Below are positions 1 to 9,251 of a stretch of 64,000 bases of DNA, one piece after another. The DNA comes from CAYPXN01 sp964470915 (GTDB lineage Bacteria > UBA10199 > JADFYH01). The notes beneath the pieces are model-generated. The model saw nothing but the letters and a program-made list of their open reading frames with translations. It did no database searches and was not told where the DNA came from. The position numbers were made by a program, and so were the translations under genes. Location: positions 30,624 through 94,623 of the forward strand of contig CAYYEM010000002.1 of NCBI GenBank assembly GCA_964470915.1. The letters are read 5' to 3'. The first letter of the stretch is position 1. Each line of letters opens with the position of its first letter.

Positions 1-2
1 CT

Positions 3-509
3 CAAACAATTACAATCTCCAATAACGGCAATTATCCATTGAATGTCACAGCTCTTACTTTGTCCGATAGCACTTATTTTAGCCTTGATACTTCAGGAGG
101 AGAGTCACCTTGTGGAGAACTACCTTTTAGTATTGCAGGAGGCGATAGTTGTACTCTTTTGATTGAGTTTATAGCCGATGTAGGAAGTACTTCCAGTGAA
201 ACGGTTACTTCCACTCTTACTATTACAACAGACGATCCAGCAAATTCTACAATTACAGTGACTCTTACGGGGATTACTTCAGCGGGTGGCGGTGGTGATA
301 ATGGTGGTGGGAATAATGGTGGTGGCTCCAATTCTGATATGCAAGGATCGGGTGGTTGTACGCTTAGCCTGGGAAACACAAATTCTTATGCTTTTGAGTA
401 TCTGATTATTTTTTTATCAGCTATTTTTTACTTAAGAAAAAATAAAAATATTGCTCCCATTACAAGCGCAGTCAGGAATACTCCCAAAAAAAACAAAATA
501 GTTGATTGA
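3..509 (+). CDS. Secreted ASH/choice-of-anchor-D-like protein, C-terminal part, with GGC sorting signal
   Basis: The frame is open from the left edge, so only the C-terminal part of the protein is present. The visible part is a Thr/Ser-rich beta-sandwich domain (NNGNYPLNVTALTLSD, then SCTLLIEFIA) of the kind found in ASPM-SPD-2-Hydin or choice-of-anchor D repeats. A Gly/Asn-rich linker follows, then a short tripartite tail: GSGGC, a hydrophobic helix (YLIIFLSAIFYL) and a basic stretch (RKNKN). The same tail ends two other proteins in this window, at 29863 and 60502, so it is probably a surface-sorting signal. The last 27 codons overlap the convergent gene at 428-823. The domain name is a family-level guess; the tail is seen directly. 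Confidence 0.7.
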   Translation, partial: QTITISNNGNYPLNVTALTLSDSTYFSLDTSGGESPCGELPFSIAGGDSCTLLIEFIADVGSTSSETVTSTLTITTDDPANSTITVTLTGITSAGGGGDNGGGNNGGGSNSDMQGSGGCTLSLGNTNSYAFEYLIIFLSAIFYLRKNKNIAPITSAVRNTPKKNKIVD

Positions 510-823
510 GCAGAGCTCGTTGCAATTTTTTCATGCAAAGGATTTGTATAAGGAGATGATTCTGAAGTAAACACATCGATGGTTTGAGGCTTTTCTATAT
601 TTATTTCTGTTTTTGTGATGCTGGTGGTATTGGGTGTTTTTGAATGAAAAACATTTTTGAGTACGGCAATAAAATCTGCCTTCCCTTCAAAATAATCAGG
701 AATTCCATTTTGATCTTGATCATCCAGAATTTTTGTTAATTTTTCAAAAGTTTGTTTGGCTTCAGGAGGGAGTTCTTCGATAGAATTATATTCTTTACCT
801 TGGAAACGGATTTTTTGATTCAT
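428..823 (-). CDS. Small membrane-anchored hypothetical protein with a calcium-loop-like motif
   Basis: 131 residues, no recognised family. The N-terminal half is soluble and charged and contains DDQDQNGIPDYFE, resembling the DxDxNG calcium loop of dockerin/thrombospondin-type repeats. The C-terminus is a single membrane helix (TILFFLGVFLTALVMGAIFLFFL), so it is a tail-anchored topology. An AGGAG ribosome site lies 8 bases before the ATG, which supports the start. Its 3' end overlaps the convergent upstream gene by 82 bp. Function unknown. Confidence 0.7.
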   Translation of the reverse strand: MNQKIRFQGKEYNSIEELPPEAKQTFEKLTKILDDQDQNGIPDYFEGKADFIAVLKNVFHSKTPNTTSITKTEINIEKPQTIDVFTSESSPYTNPLHEKIATSSAQSTILFFLGVFLTALVMGAIFLFFLK

Positions 824-979
824 GATTTTTCTCCTAGAAATTTCATGCTTTAATGATGTTGAAATTGTTTAAGATTGCATGAACTTTTGATCAACTTCTT
901 GATTTGACAGATTTTTTATAGCTTATCCAGGGTCATTTTCCCAAGAAACATTTTACTAGAGTAGTCGATAATATCCCTA

Positions 980-1010
980 AGGGGCCACGGGTAGGTATTA
1001 TGTGGCCCCT
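980..1010 (+). promoter_or_regulatory. GC-rich stem-loop over a start codon
   Basis: GGGGCCAC at 981-988 pairs perfectly with GTGGCCCC at 1002-1009 (9 bp with A980-T1010), loop of 13 bases. The ATG assigned to the esterase (1000-1002) lies in the loop and the start of the 3' arm. It has no T-run, so it is not a classic terminator. It could hide the start region, or the true start may be elsewhere. Confidence 0.55.
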
Positions 1011-2247
1011 CACTTTTAGTCATAATATTTTTTTTCGTAGACAAGAAGAAGTGTCTATTCCTTTATTGCCTACGCCCGTCAATAATCCAATTAATACAGC
1101 TGAAACATTTTCAAGCCGTAGGGTAGTTTTTCAATATTCTGCTTCGGATCATGGCGTGGGCATTTCATTTTTTAATAGAGATTTATATTATCGCAGATCT
1201 TTTTATCATTTCAATTCTCCTTCTGTTTTCAGGACTACAAGAGGGAGTTGTAGTCCCGTAGAAAATTTTGATTTTAATGAAGGAGTGATCCGAAATGCAG
1301 CGCCTACAGCACCTCGCCACAATCCTTTTCATATAAATTTACCGGATCAAACAGGTTGGTTTGAAATGAGATCTGATCTTTGTGGGCATGAAAGAGGAGC
1401 CATCGTTTATCGTCCTGCTCTTACCGTGGCAGAATCAAAACCTCTCGTGATATGGTTGCATGGTACGGGTGGAAGTTCTGGAAGTGTGAGCCATGCCCTT
1501 TTTGATGAGAATGAAGCCCGTGTTGTTTTTGGAGATCAGGCGGTTGTTTTAATTTTAGAAGCTAGAAGTTTTATGCCGGAAGATTGGGAGCATCATGGTA
1601 TCAGTCATGATCATTTTTGGAATACGACCGATGATCACGGGGATAGTAATCAGGATATTTTATATGTAGAAGCATTGATTCATGCAGCTATTCAGCAATA
1701 CGCTGTTGATCCACAGCGCGTTTTTTTGATGGGACATTCCAATGGCGGCTTTGCTGCGATTCATCAGGGGATGGCGCTGCGTGAACAAATTCGTGGTATT
1801 GCTGTGAGCTCTGCAGGTTGGGTGCGTTATCCTTATAAACATCATGTTGTAAGTGCCTCAAATTATTGTCACGACATTCTTTTACAAGGCGCCAGTGTTT
1901 ATATGCATCCTAGAAATCAATTTCATTGGATAGATCATTTTCCCTATTTTGACTATTCTCCGATTTACGATGCGCCTCGTCCTGTAAGTGATTTTCCACA
2001 AGATCATCGTCCTGCCGTTTATCAGCGGTTAAATCGATTAGATCCAGAAGTTCCCGCCTTTTATGGTTGTGATGCGGATAGAAGAATGCGTGAGCGAGGT
2101 TACACTGAATTGTCTACCCATGTGATTGATTGGATCAATCCTGATAATCCTAGAGATGGCTATCATTTTGTAGATAGTCAGTTTATGCGTGAAGCTTGGG
2201 ACTACCTGAGTAGTTTGCCACCACGCCCAATAACAGCTAATCGCTAA
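1000..2247 (+). CDS. Alpha/beta-hydrolase esterase, PHB-depolymerase/LpqC-like
   Basis: 415 residues. The fold is an alpha/beta hydrolase: the strand and oxyanion region reads PLVIWLHGTGGSSGS, and the nucleophile elbow GHSNGG places the catalytic serine at residue 247. A late His (YHFVDS) could complete the triad. This combination is typical of polyhydroxybutyrate-depolymerase-family and feruloyl-esterase-like enzymes. The first ~110 residues match nothing I recognise and carry no obvious signal peptide. The chosen ATG is the only plausible start after an in-frame stop at 919, but it sits in a GC-rich hairpin with only a weak ribosome site. Substrate is not determined; the presence of PhaR and Ccr in the window makes a short-chain polyester or ester plausible. 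Confidence 0.7.
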   Translation: MWPLTFSHNIFFRRQEEVSIPLLPTPVNNPINTAETFSSRRVVFQYSASDHGVGISFFNRDLYYRRSFYHFNSPSVFRTTRGSCSPVENFDFNEGVIRNAAPTAPRHNPFHINLPDQTGWFEMRSDLCGHERGAIVYRPALTVAESKPLVIWLHGTGGSSGSVSHALFDENEARVVFGDQAVVLILEARSFMPEDWEHHGISHDHFWNTTDDHGDSNQDILYVEALIHAAIQQYAVDPQRVFLMGHSNGGFAAIHQGMALREQIRGIAVSSAGWVRYPYKHHVVSASNYCHDILLQGASVYMHPRNQFHWIDHFPYFDYSPIYDAPRPVSDFPQDHRPAVYQRLNRLDPEVPAFYGCDADRRMRERGYTELSTHVIDWINPDNPRDGYHFVDSQFMREAWDYLSSLPPRPITANR

Positions 2248-2298
2248 TATTATTACACCCTTGACCCATCCAATAAAACTTCATAAACACTGGATTCT

Positions 2299-4254
2299 AT
2301 GTCTATTAAACGTGATGATCCATGGTTGATGAGGACCTATTCCGGGCATAGCTCGGCAAAGGCTTCTAACGAACTTTATAAAACCAACCTTTCCAAAGGC
2401 CAAACGGGTCTTTCGGTGGCTTTTGATCTGCCGACTCAAACGGGCTACGATTCAGACCATATTTTAGCTCGCGGTGAAGTGGGAAAAGTTGGCGTGCCCA
2501 TTTCTCACATTGGAGATATGAAAACTCTTTTTCAGGATATTCCTCTGGAGAAGATGAATACTTCGATGACGATTAATGCTACAGCTGCTTGGTTGTTGGC
2601 TTTGTATATTGCGACCGCGGAAGCACAAGGTGCGAATCAAAAACTGCTTCAAGGCACCACTCAAAACGATATCATTAAAGAATATCTTTCCAGAGGAACT
2701 TATGTGTTTCCTCCAGAACATTCACTACGATTGATTGTCGACATGATTTCTTACACGGTGAATGAAGTCCCAAAATGGAATCCGATTAATATCTGTAGTT
2801 ATCATCTTCAAGAAGCTGGAGCTACTCCTGTTCAAGAGATTGCTTACTCCATTTGCAATGCGATGGCCGTCCTCGATGCAGTGAAGGCTTCTGGAAAAGT
2901 TCCAGAAGAAACTTTTCCAAAGGTGGTGGGACGTATTTCATTTTTTGTGAATGCGGGTGTGCGTTTCGTAGAAGAAATGTGCAAGATGAGGGCTTTTGTA
3001 AAACTCTGGGATGAGCTTACAAAAACTCGTTATGGTGTGGAAGATCCCAAATACAGAATTTTCAGATACGGAGTTCAGGTCAATTCATTGGGACTGACTG
3101 AACGACAGCCTGAAAATAATATTGCTCGGATTATTTATGAAATGTTGGCGGTGACTCTTTCTAAAGATGCACGTGCCCGTGCGATTCAACTGCCAGCTTG
3201 GAATGAAGCCTTGGGTTTGCCGCGTCCCTGGGATCAACAGCTTTCCTTACGCATGCAACAGATTTTAGCTTTTGAAACCGATCTTTTAGAATGTGGAGAT
3301 ATTTTTAATGGTTCTCATGTGATTGAATCAAAAGTGAATGAATTGGTAGAAGCTGCCAAAAAAGAGATCGATAAAATTCAACAAATGGGTGGGGCTATCA
3401 AGGCGATTGAAACCATGAAGCAGGCTCTAGTTGCTTCTCATGCAGAACGTGTGCGTCGTATTGAAGCAGGAGATTTGAAAGTTGTGGGAGTAAACTGTTT
3501 TAAAGAAGCAGCTCCTTCTCCTTTAATGTCAGGTGAAGACGAAGGTATTTTGAAAGTAGATCCAAAATCTGAAAAGGATCAAATCTCAAGTCTTCAAGCT
3601 TTTAAAGCAAAACGGAATGAAGCTGCTGCCAAGCAAGCACTTGAAAACTTGAAGCAGGTTGCTAAAGGGAATGAAAACATTATGCCAGCTTCGATTGTCT
3701 GTGCACATGCAGGTGTAACAACAGGTGAATGGGCTTTTGCACTGCGTGAAGTGTTTGGCGAGTTTCGCGCACCTACCGGAGTTTCGGGCGTGAAGATGGC
3801 AAGCACGACAGAAGAAATTGAAAAGGTACGTGCGAAGGTAAAAGATTTTGAGTCTAAAAAAGGTGAAAAGCTTCGAATCTTGGTTGGAAAACCAGGGCTC
3901 GATGGTCATAGCAATGGTGCTGAACAAATTGCGGTGCGTGCTCGTGATGTGGGGATGGAGGTGATTTATCAAGGGATTCGTTTAACTCCTCAGCAAATTG
4001 CAGAGTCTGCCTTGCAAGAAGGCGTGCATTTGGTAGGCTTATCAATTTTGTCAGGCTCTCACATGGAACTCATTCCCGAAGTCATCCGACTCATGAAAGA
4101 AAAAGGCCTCGAAAAAGTTCCGGTGGTGGTCGGAGGAATTATCCCCGATTCCGATGCCAAGCTTCTCATGCAAAAAGGAGTGGCACGGGTTTATACCCCC
4201 AAAGATTTTGAATTGAATCGCATCATGAGTGATATGGTGGATTTGTTGTTTTGA
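2299..4254 (+). CDS. meaA: Ethylmalonyl-CoA mutase (MeaA-type, B12-dependent)
   Basis: 651 residues. It has the methylmalonyl-CoA-mutase TIM barrel (GLSVAFDLPTQTGYDSD, then SMTINATAAWLLALY, then QNDIIKEYLSRGTYVFPP) followed by a C-terminal cobalamin-binding domain with DxHxxG at D535, H537 and G540. The single-chain length and the VNSLGLTERQPENN and ALGLPRPWDQQ regions match MeaA/ethylmalonyl-CoA mutase rather than classical methylmalonyl-CoA mutase. The family interconverts (2R)-ethylmalonyl-CoA and methylsuccinyl-CoA in the ethylmalonyl-CoA pathway. The crotonyl-CoA carboxylase/reductase gene lies 5 kb downstream on the same strand, which supports the call. Cytoplasmic enzyme; requires adenosylcobalamin. 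Confidence 0.88.
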   Translation: MSIKRDDPWLMRTYSGHSSAKASNELYKTNLSKGQTGLSVAFDLPTQTGYDSDHILARGEVGKVGVPISHIGDMKTLFQDIPLEKMNTSMTINATAAWLLALYIATAEAQGANQKLLQGTTQNDIIKEYLSRGTYVFPPEHSLRLIVDMISYTVNEVPKWNPINICSYHLQEAGATPVQEIAYSICNAMAVLDAVKASGKVPEETFPKVVGRISFFVNAGVRFVEEMCKMRAFVKLWDELTKTRYGVEDPKYRIFRYGVQVNSLGLTERQPENNIARIIYEMLAVTLSKDARARAIQLPAWNEALGLPRPWDQQLSLRMQQILAFETDLLECGDIFNGSHVIESKVNELVEAAKKEIDKIQQMGGAIKAIETMKQALVASHAERVRRIEAGDLKVVGVNCFKEAAPSPLMSGEDEGILKVDPKSEKDQISSLQAFKAKRNEAAAKQALENLKQVAKGNENIMPASIVCAHAGVTTGEWAFALREVFGEFRAPTGVSGVKMASTTEEIEKVRAKVKDFESKKGEKLRILVGKPGLDGHSNGAEQIAVRARDVGMEVIYQGIRLTPQQIAESALQEGVHLVGLSILSGSHMELIPEVIRLMKEKGLEKVPVVVGGIIPDSDAKLLMQKGVARVYTPKDFELNRIMSDMVDLLF

Positions 4255-4345
4255 GCAGAAGGTAATAAAAAGCAGCTTAACTTCTATTTATTATCTTATA
4301 TGGAAATATAGTTGCTGATTGTTATAATTCTGCTATCATACAGTC

Positions 4346-5497
4346 ATGACTCTTTTTAAAAGAATTTTAGACCTCAGTTCTGAGGTTCAGAAAAGAAGTC
4401 TGTTTCTTTTTGGTCCCAGACAGACAGGAAAAACAGAGCTCTTAAAAAAACTCTTTCCTGCTTCTCCCTCTTATAATTTGCTGTTGGCCGACACTTTTTA
4501 TCAGTTAAGTAGCAGGCCCCACAGCATGAGGGAAGAGCTCCTTGCAAAAAAGAAATCTGCAAATACACCTGTTATTATAGATGAAATTCAAAAGTTGCCG
4601 CTTTTGCTAGATGAAGTTCAGTATCTCATTCAAGAACATCATTTTAAATTCGTGTTGACGGGAAGCAGTGCAAGAAAATTGAAAAGGGGAGGAGCTAATC
4701 TGCTGGGGGGGAGGGCCTGGGTCAAAAACCTTTTTCCTCTCGTATCGGCTGAAGTGCCTCACTACGATCTTTTGCGCATTTTGAATTTTGGAGCTTTACC
4801 TTCTGTCTATTTGTCTGAGGATCCCCTGCAAGATCTGGAAGCCTATGTAGGAACTTATTTGCAGCAGGAAATTATGGCAGAGGGTTTGGTAAGAAAAGTT
4901 GAGCCTTTTACAAAGTTTTTACAGGTGGCCGCTTTATACAGCGGTGATTTAATCAATTTTGCCAATGTGGCAAATGATTCGGGTGTGAATCAGAAAACAG
5001 TTTCCGAATATTTTGAAATATTAAATGACACCCTGGTGGGTTTTACCCATGAGCCCTATACCAAAACCAAAAAAAGAAAAGCTATTGCTACTGCCAAATT
5101 TTATTTTTTTGATGTGGGCGTGAGTAATTTACTTTCAGGGAGAACACAAATCCAGGCCAGAACAGAATTGTTTGGAAAAGTTTTGGAGCATTTTATTTTT
5201 ACTGAAATCAAAGCGTATCTTTCTTATCGAAATGATAAGCGTCCACTTACTTATTGGAGATCCCAGTCAGATTATGAGGTCGATTTCATGATTGGAGATT
5301 CCATTGCCATCGAAGTGAAGGGTAGTGAGGCTGTTTCAGAAAAACATGCGAAGGGTCTGAAGGCTTTGTCCGAAGAAATCAGGTTGAAGAAAAAAATAAT
5401 TGTTTCGATGGATAAAAAGCCAAGAATGATAGGCGATGTGTTTGTGTTACCCGTCCATAATTTTTTGGAGCATTTGTGGGGGGATGAGTTTGTGTAA
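4346..5497 (+). CDS. AAA family ATPase with DUF4143 domain
   Basis: 383 residues. Walker A is GPRQTGKT (residues 23-30) and Walker B is VIIDEIQ (76-82). Sensor-like LTGSSARKL follows, and the C-terminal half has the DUF4143 nuclease-like fold with DFMIGDSIAIEVKGSEAV, resembling a restriction-endonuclease core. These proteins are widespread and often horizontally mobile; their cellular role is not established. A TATAAT-like box at 4323-4328 lies only 18 bases before the ATG and no Shine-Dalgarno is visible, suggesting a very short leader. It interrupts the meaA-ccr neighbourhood and is probably an acquired gene. Confidence 0.85.
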   Translation: MTLFKRILDLSSEVQKRSLFLFGPRQTGKTELLKKLFPASPSYNLLLADTFYQLSSRPHSMREELLAKKKSANTPVIIDEIQKLPLLLDEVQYLIQEHHFKFVLTGSSARKLKRGGANLLGGRAWVKNLFPLVSAEVPHYDLLRILNFGALPSVYLSEDPLQDLEAYVGTYLQQEIMAEGLVRKVEPFTKFLQVAALYSGDLINFANVANDSGVNQKTVSEYFEILNDTLVGFTHEPYTKTKKRKAIATAKFYFFDVGVSNLLSGRTQIQARTELFGKVLEHFIFTEIKAYLSYRNDKRPLTYWRSQSDYEVDFMIGDSIAIEVKGSEAVSEKHAKGLKALSEEIRLKKKIIVSMDKKPRMIGDVFVLPVHNFLEHLWGDEFV

Positions 5498-5624
5498 TTT
5501 ATGAAGCTTTCTTTTAACATCTCTTAACTCCTCTTTCATTTCTAAAAAATAATGCCGCTTTTTCTGCAACTTTGCCCGTATTTACCTGCGAAAAATCTAG
5601 AGTTCACCCAGGCACACACGTACA

Positions 5625-8600
5625 ATGATAGATTGGTGTGTCATGGTATATTCAAACAGTCACAATTATAGAGCTTCTTATATTCTGCTGTTTTTGTGCT
5701 TTGTCTTGTTGAGCGCCTGTAGTGATTCAGGTGTTTTTCCTTTTAAAAAAACCGCTTTTCACAACAATGTTCCTGTTCAAAATTTGGCTCCCAAAGAAAA
5801 ACCAAATCAGGATCAGCCTGTTTCTGCGCCTGTATTGGGGCAGGGAGCGGAGGAAGTGCCTGTAACTCCGCCAGGGACAAGCTCTGCAGCAGCTCCTGCG
5901 AGTTCCTCTCCTGCGATGCCTTCATCCACTCCTCCTTCGACAGCCACGGGGCCTACTTGTACTCCTTCACGTTTACCTTCTTATACGAGTCTTGCAGAGG
6001 AAGACGCTTGGACTCCCACTTTTATTCCGGCCGAAGACGAACTGGTATATTTTTCTTTCAATAACTCGAACCCCGCTCAAGCCGATGTGTTGCGTGGCGG
6101 AGGAAGTCCTCGTGTGGAAAGAAATTTACAGGGCAATGCCACGGAAGGTAGACCGAATCCAGACGGATATCCCAGTGGGGCGATTCGTACCGGGAACATG
6201 GAGTCAGCGTTTTATGTGCCGAGTCGTGGAAATATTTTGGGTGAACAGGGAAATATTTCTTTTTGGGCCAAACCCCTTGACTGGAATTCTTTGACGATCT
6301 ATGGGTCTGGAATCGCCGATGCAAAATCAAGAAGCTTTTTTTCTGTTTTAGAAAGAAATAACACGCCTCAAAACAATCGGTATTTAAGTCTCTACAAATT
6401 TTTTAACTCGCCTCTTTATTGGTTTTACAGTTTCAAATTACCCAATGGTATTTGGCAGCCTTTTATTGCTTCTCCCTGTGGGGATTTCAGCTGGCGTCAA
6501 GGAGAATGGACTTTCGTTTCTGCGAATTGGAGTGGAGCTTTCATGAAAGTTTATTTGAATGGAAATTCTTGTGGCGAAGTCCGTTTGCCTACTACGGAGC
6601 CTCTCCGAACCGAATATTTGGAAGCAGAAATGAGAGTGGGAGGCAATCAGGTGGCTTCCAGTGCCAATGATACTTTGCTGGATGATTTTAGAATTTTTCG
6701 TAGGCCTCTCAAATCCAAAGAAATAGTTCTCTTACGTGATCGAGGCAATGCTGCGATTGTTTCAAGAGGAGAGGATCCGGATCAATTGCATCGCATCAGT
6801 CCTGAAATAGTGTTGAATGTGGCTTATGATCAAAGCACTCATGCAGTGAAAGGCGATATCAGTTTATTGAATATTCCAAAACCCAGTGCAGAGAGGTCTT
6901 ATCTGACCCGCCTGGAGATTCGTCCTCAAGGGGCCCGTCTTGATTCGGAACCTTTACTTTGCATGGAAGAGAGGGTGTCGAATACTTCTCCACAACTTAC
7001 TTTGCCCGCTTCAAGTTTGGGAGTAGGAAATTATCAGGCAAACATCACTGTTTTGAATGCGGCGGATCGAGTCCCGCTCACACAAAAGACGGCCCATTTT
7101 AGTCGTTCGGCTGAATTGAATGCTCCCTGGGTGAATTTTGCCCAGAACTATGAAAACCAAAATATGGCGCCCTACACTTCCCCTCGTTTGGAGGGAGGAG
7201 AAGTGCAAATTTGGGGAAGACGTTATCAAATGTCCGGGCAAAAAATTCTTCCCACTCAGATTTATTCTCAAACTCAGCGACTTTTTCTGGCAAGTCCAAA
7301 AATTAATTTCCAACTTGAAGGACAAGCGCCACAAGATTTAATGAACGTGATGAACGTTACGGCAGCTCCGGTGATTTCTGCTCGTTCTATGATTTGGAAT
7401 GCCAATCAGCATTTGTCGATGAGCCGACCTGTGGATGTTTCTACCCAAACGGAGATTCAAGAAGATGGCCTCATTAGCCTGACGGTGCATGTGAGAGGAT
7501 CAGGTGCGGTGCTCAATCAGTTTGAGCTTGAACTGTCACTGGATCCGCAAACAGTGCGACTGATGCATGCAGATATCGATGCTAGAAATACTAATGGTAA
7601 AATTACCCGTCGTATTTTCGCACCGATTACCCAACCCTTGTTTTGGCTGGGTAACGAACAGGTGGGGATTCAGTGGTTGACGAATCAGTTGACCGATTGG
7701 AATTTAAGTAATTCCAATGAAGCTTTTGAAATTTTGCCCAGCACTTCTCCTTCAAGCCCTGTGACATTTAAAGTTCATATGGTGAATCAAAGAATGGAAG
7801 TGCCTGCTGGTGGCTTGAAATATGAATTTGCCCTGCAAGCCACTCCCGTTAAAGCGATGCTTTCTGGATGGAGACGTTGGGATCTGATGGTAAATGGAGG
7901 TTTTTTAAGTCCTCCGATTGCATCTTGGAATCCCTTTGATCCCATTTGGAATTCAACTGCAGAGATTCCAGAGGGAGTTTTTTGCGGTTTTAAAGCGACG
8001 GATCCTGCAAGAACCCGACAACACTTTGAAGATACCCGGCGTTACTTTTCCTCTTTCCTTTATTGGGACATGGCAGGCATGTGGAAGGGAGATCCTATCC
8101 TGAGAGATTATGCTTTAGATTTTGGGGTTCATTATGATTCCCAAAGCCATGAATGTGTGCAAAATGCAGACTTGTGGTCGAGACCTCTCGCTCGAAGTTA
8201 CGCTATTTATCAATTGCTCGACAATTTAAGACAGATCCCTCTTTTGAATGAAGTGAGCCCTGGTTTTTATTTGGATGTGGCTCAGCCTGCCTGGCAGGTA
8301 AAGGGTGGCAACAAGCCATTTGTGGAATGGGATTGGAAAAGCAAAAGAGAATTGCAACGCTCTTTCTATGGAGCACTTAAAGAACAATATCCCCATAAAA
8401 TTGTGATGAACCATCAGTCTTCTGCGAATTTGATGGCCCAATTAGCTTATTCAGATGTCTTGGTGACTGGTGAAAAGGTGGATCAAAATATTCTCCGTAG
8501 AGACAGAGCCTATTATAATATTTATGATCTAGATAGTTTTCGGGCTGAATTTGCTCCCCAAAAATATGGCATTCCGATTTTCTATTTACCTCAAATTTAC

Positions 8601-9158
8601 AGATCTTTGGAAGATAGCCCGGCTAATTTGCGTTGGTTGAATAACGATCCTGAAAGTTTGAAAGCTTCCGAACATATTTTGGGCCTGGTGTTTTTGCATG
8701 ATCTCATGAATTACAGTGCTTATGTTCAGGTAGATCCCGCTCGCTGGATTACGCAGATCAAAAACAGTTTTGGATGGGATGATGCCGTGGAGTTTATCGG
8801 CTATTGGGATGTGGCCTCGCGAAATTTGATCAGCATGCCGGCAGCGCCCCAGGATGTGGTGGTTTCTGTGTTCCGACGTAATGCAGACCATAAGCTGCTT
8901 TTAATGTTCTTCAACAATACCAATGTACAAGTCACGGTGAATCCCACTTTAAACCTCAATGAATTATTGCCTGGGACTGCGCGATTCCGCGTTTCAGATC
9001 CTTACCTCGCCTTGAAATCACCGCATGAAGGTTGGAGAAGCCAAGTAAGCCCACAGCTCCTCGCAAATCAATCCCCTCCTTTGGATGCTGCGGGGCGCTT
9101 ATCCAATCTTCTGATCCCCGGGCGTAATTTTAGGATTTTGAATATTCAGGGGGAATGA
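5625..9158 (+). CDS. Large LamG-domain lipoprotein with a glycosidase-like C-terminal half
   Basis: 1177 residues. A membrane segment followed by LLSAC gives a lipobox with lipidated Cys32 (numbered from 5625; the ATG at 5643 is an equally good start). A Pro/Ser/Ala-rich linker leads to a LamG/concanavalin jelly-roll at about residues 130-375 (NISFWAKPLDW, EWTFVSANWSG, LLDDFRIFRRPL). A beta-rich middle part follows. From about residue 750 on there is a Trp/Asp/Glu-rich region (YWDMAGMWKGD, FYLDVAQPAW, FVEWDWKSKREL) that resembles TIM-barrel glycoside-hydrolase-like domains of the DUF6067 kind. I infer an outer-membrane or periplasmic glycan-active or glycan-binding protein. The family assignment of the second half is tentative. 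Confidence 0.65.
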   Translation: MIDWCVMVYSNSHNYRASYILLFLCFVLLSACSDSGVFPFKKTAFHNNVPVQNLAPKEKPNQDQPVSAPVLGQGAEEVPVTPPGTSSAAAPASSSPAMPSSTPPSTATGPTCTPSRLPSYTSLAEEDAWTPTFIPAEDELVYFSFNNSNPAQADVLRGGGSPRVERNLQGNATEGRPNPDGYPSGAIRTGNMESAFYVPSRGNILGEQGNISFWAKPLDWNSLTIYGSGIADAKSRSFFSVLERNNTPQNNRYLSLYKFFNSPLYWFYSFKLPNGIWQPFIASPCGDFSWRQGEWTFVSANWSGAFMKVYLNGNSCGEVRLPTTEPLRTEYLEAEMRVGGNQVASSANDTLLDDFRIFRRPLKSKEIVLLRDRGNAAIVSRGEDPDQLHRISPEIVLNVAYDQSTHAVKGDISLLNIPKPSAERSYLTRLEIRPQGARLDSEPLLCMEERVSNTSPQLTLPASSLGVGNYQANITVLNAADRVPLTQKTAHFSRSAELNAPWVNFAQNYENQNMAPYTSPRLEGGEVQIWGRRYQMSGQKILPTQIYSQTQRLFLASPKINFQLEGQAPQDLMNVMNVTAAPVISARSMIWNANQHLSMSRPVDVSTQTEIQEDGLISLTVHVRGSGAVLNQFELELSLDPQTVRLMHADIDARNTNGKITRRIFAPITQPLFWLGNEQVGIQWLTNQLTDWNLSNSNEAFEILPSTSPSSPVTFKVHMVNQRMEVPAGGLKYEFALQATPVKAMLSGWRRWDLMVNGGFLSPPIASWNPFDPIWNSTAEIPEGVFCGFKATDPARTRQHFEDTRRYFSSFLYWDMAGMWKGDPILRDYALDFGVHYDSQSHECVQNADLWSRPLARSYAIYQLLDNLRQIPLLNEVSPGFYLDVAQPAWQVKGGNKPFVEWDWKSKRELQRSFYGALKEQYPHKIVMNHQSSANLMAQLAYSDVLVTGEKVDQNILRRDRAYYNIYDLDSFRAEFAPQKYGIPIFYLPQIYRSLEDSPANLRWLNNDPESLKASEHILGLVFLHDLMNYSAYVQVDPARWITQIKNSFGWDDAVEFIGYWDVASRNLISMPAAPQDVVVSVFRRNADHKLLLMFFNNTNVQVTVNPTLNLNELLPGTARFRVSDPYLALKSPHEGWRSQVSPQLLANQSPPLDAAGRLSNLLIPGRNFRILNIQGE

Positions 9159-9192
9159 TGAATCTATCACTTTTCAAATTTGCTTCTCCTTC

Positions 9193-9221
9193 TTGACGAA
9201 ATTTTACGCCTCGAATATAGA
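9193..9221 (+). promoter_or_regulatory. Sigma-70 type promoter of ccr
   Basis: TTGACG (9193-9198) and TATAGA (9216-9221) are separated by exactly 17 bases and lie 31 bases before the ccr start codon, with an AGGAG ribosome site in between. This is a near-consensus housekeeping promoter. Confidence 0.75.
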
Positions 9222-9251
9222 AGATTCTTCCATTCAAGATAGGAGAAATCT

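Noticed and set aside
7138..7341. Secondary frames inside the LamG lipoprotein gene (several on both strands)
   Set aside because: They are shadows of a well-supported 1177-codon gene, without ribosome sites or protein-family features.
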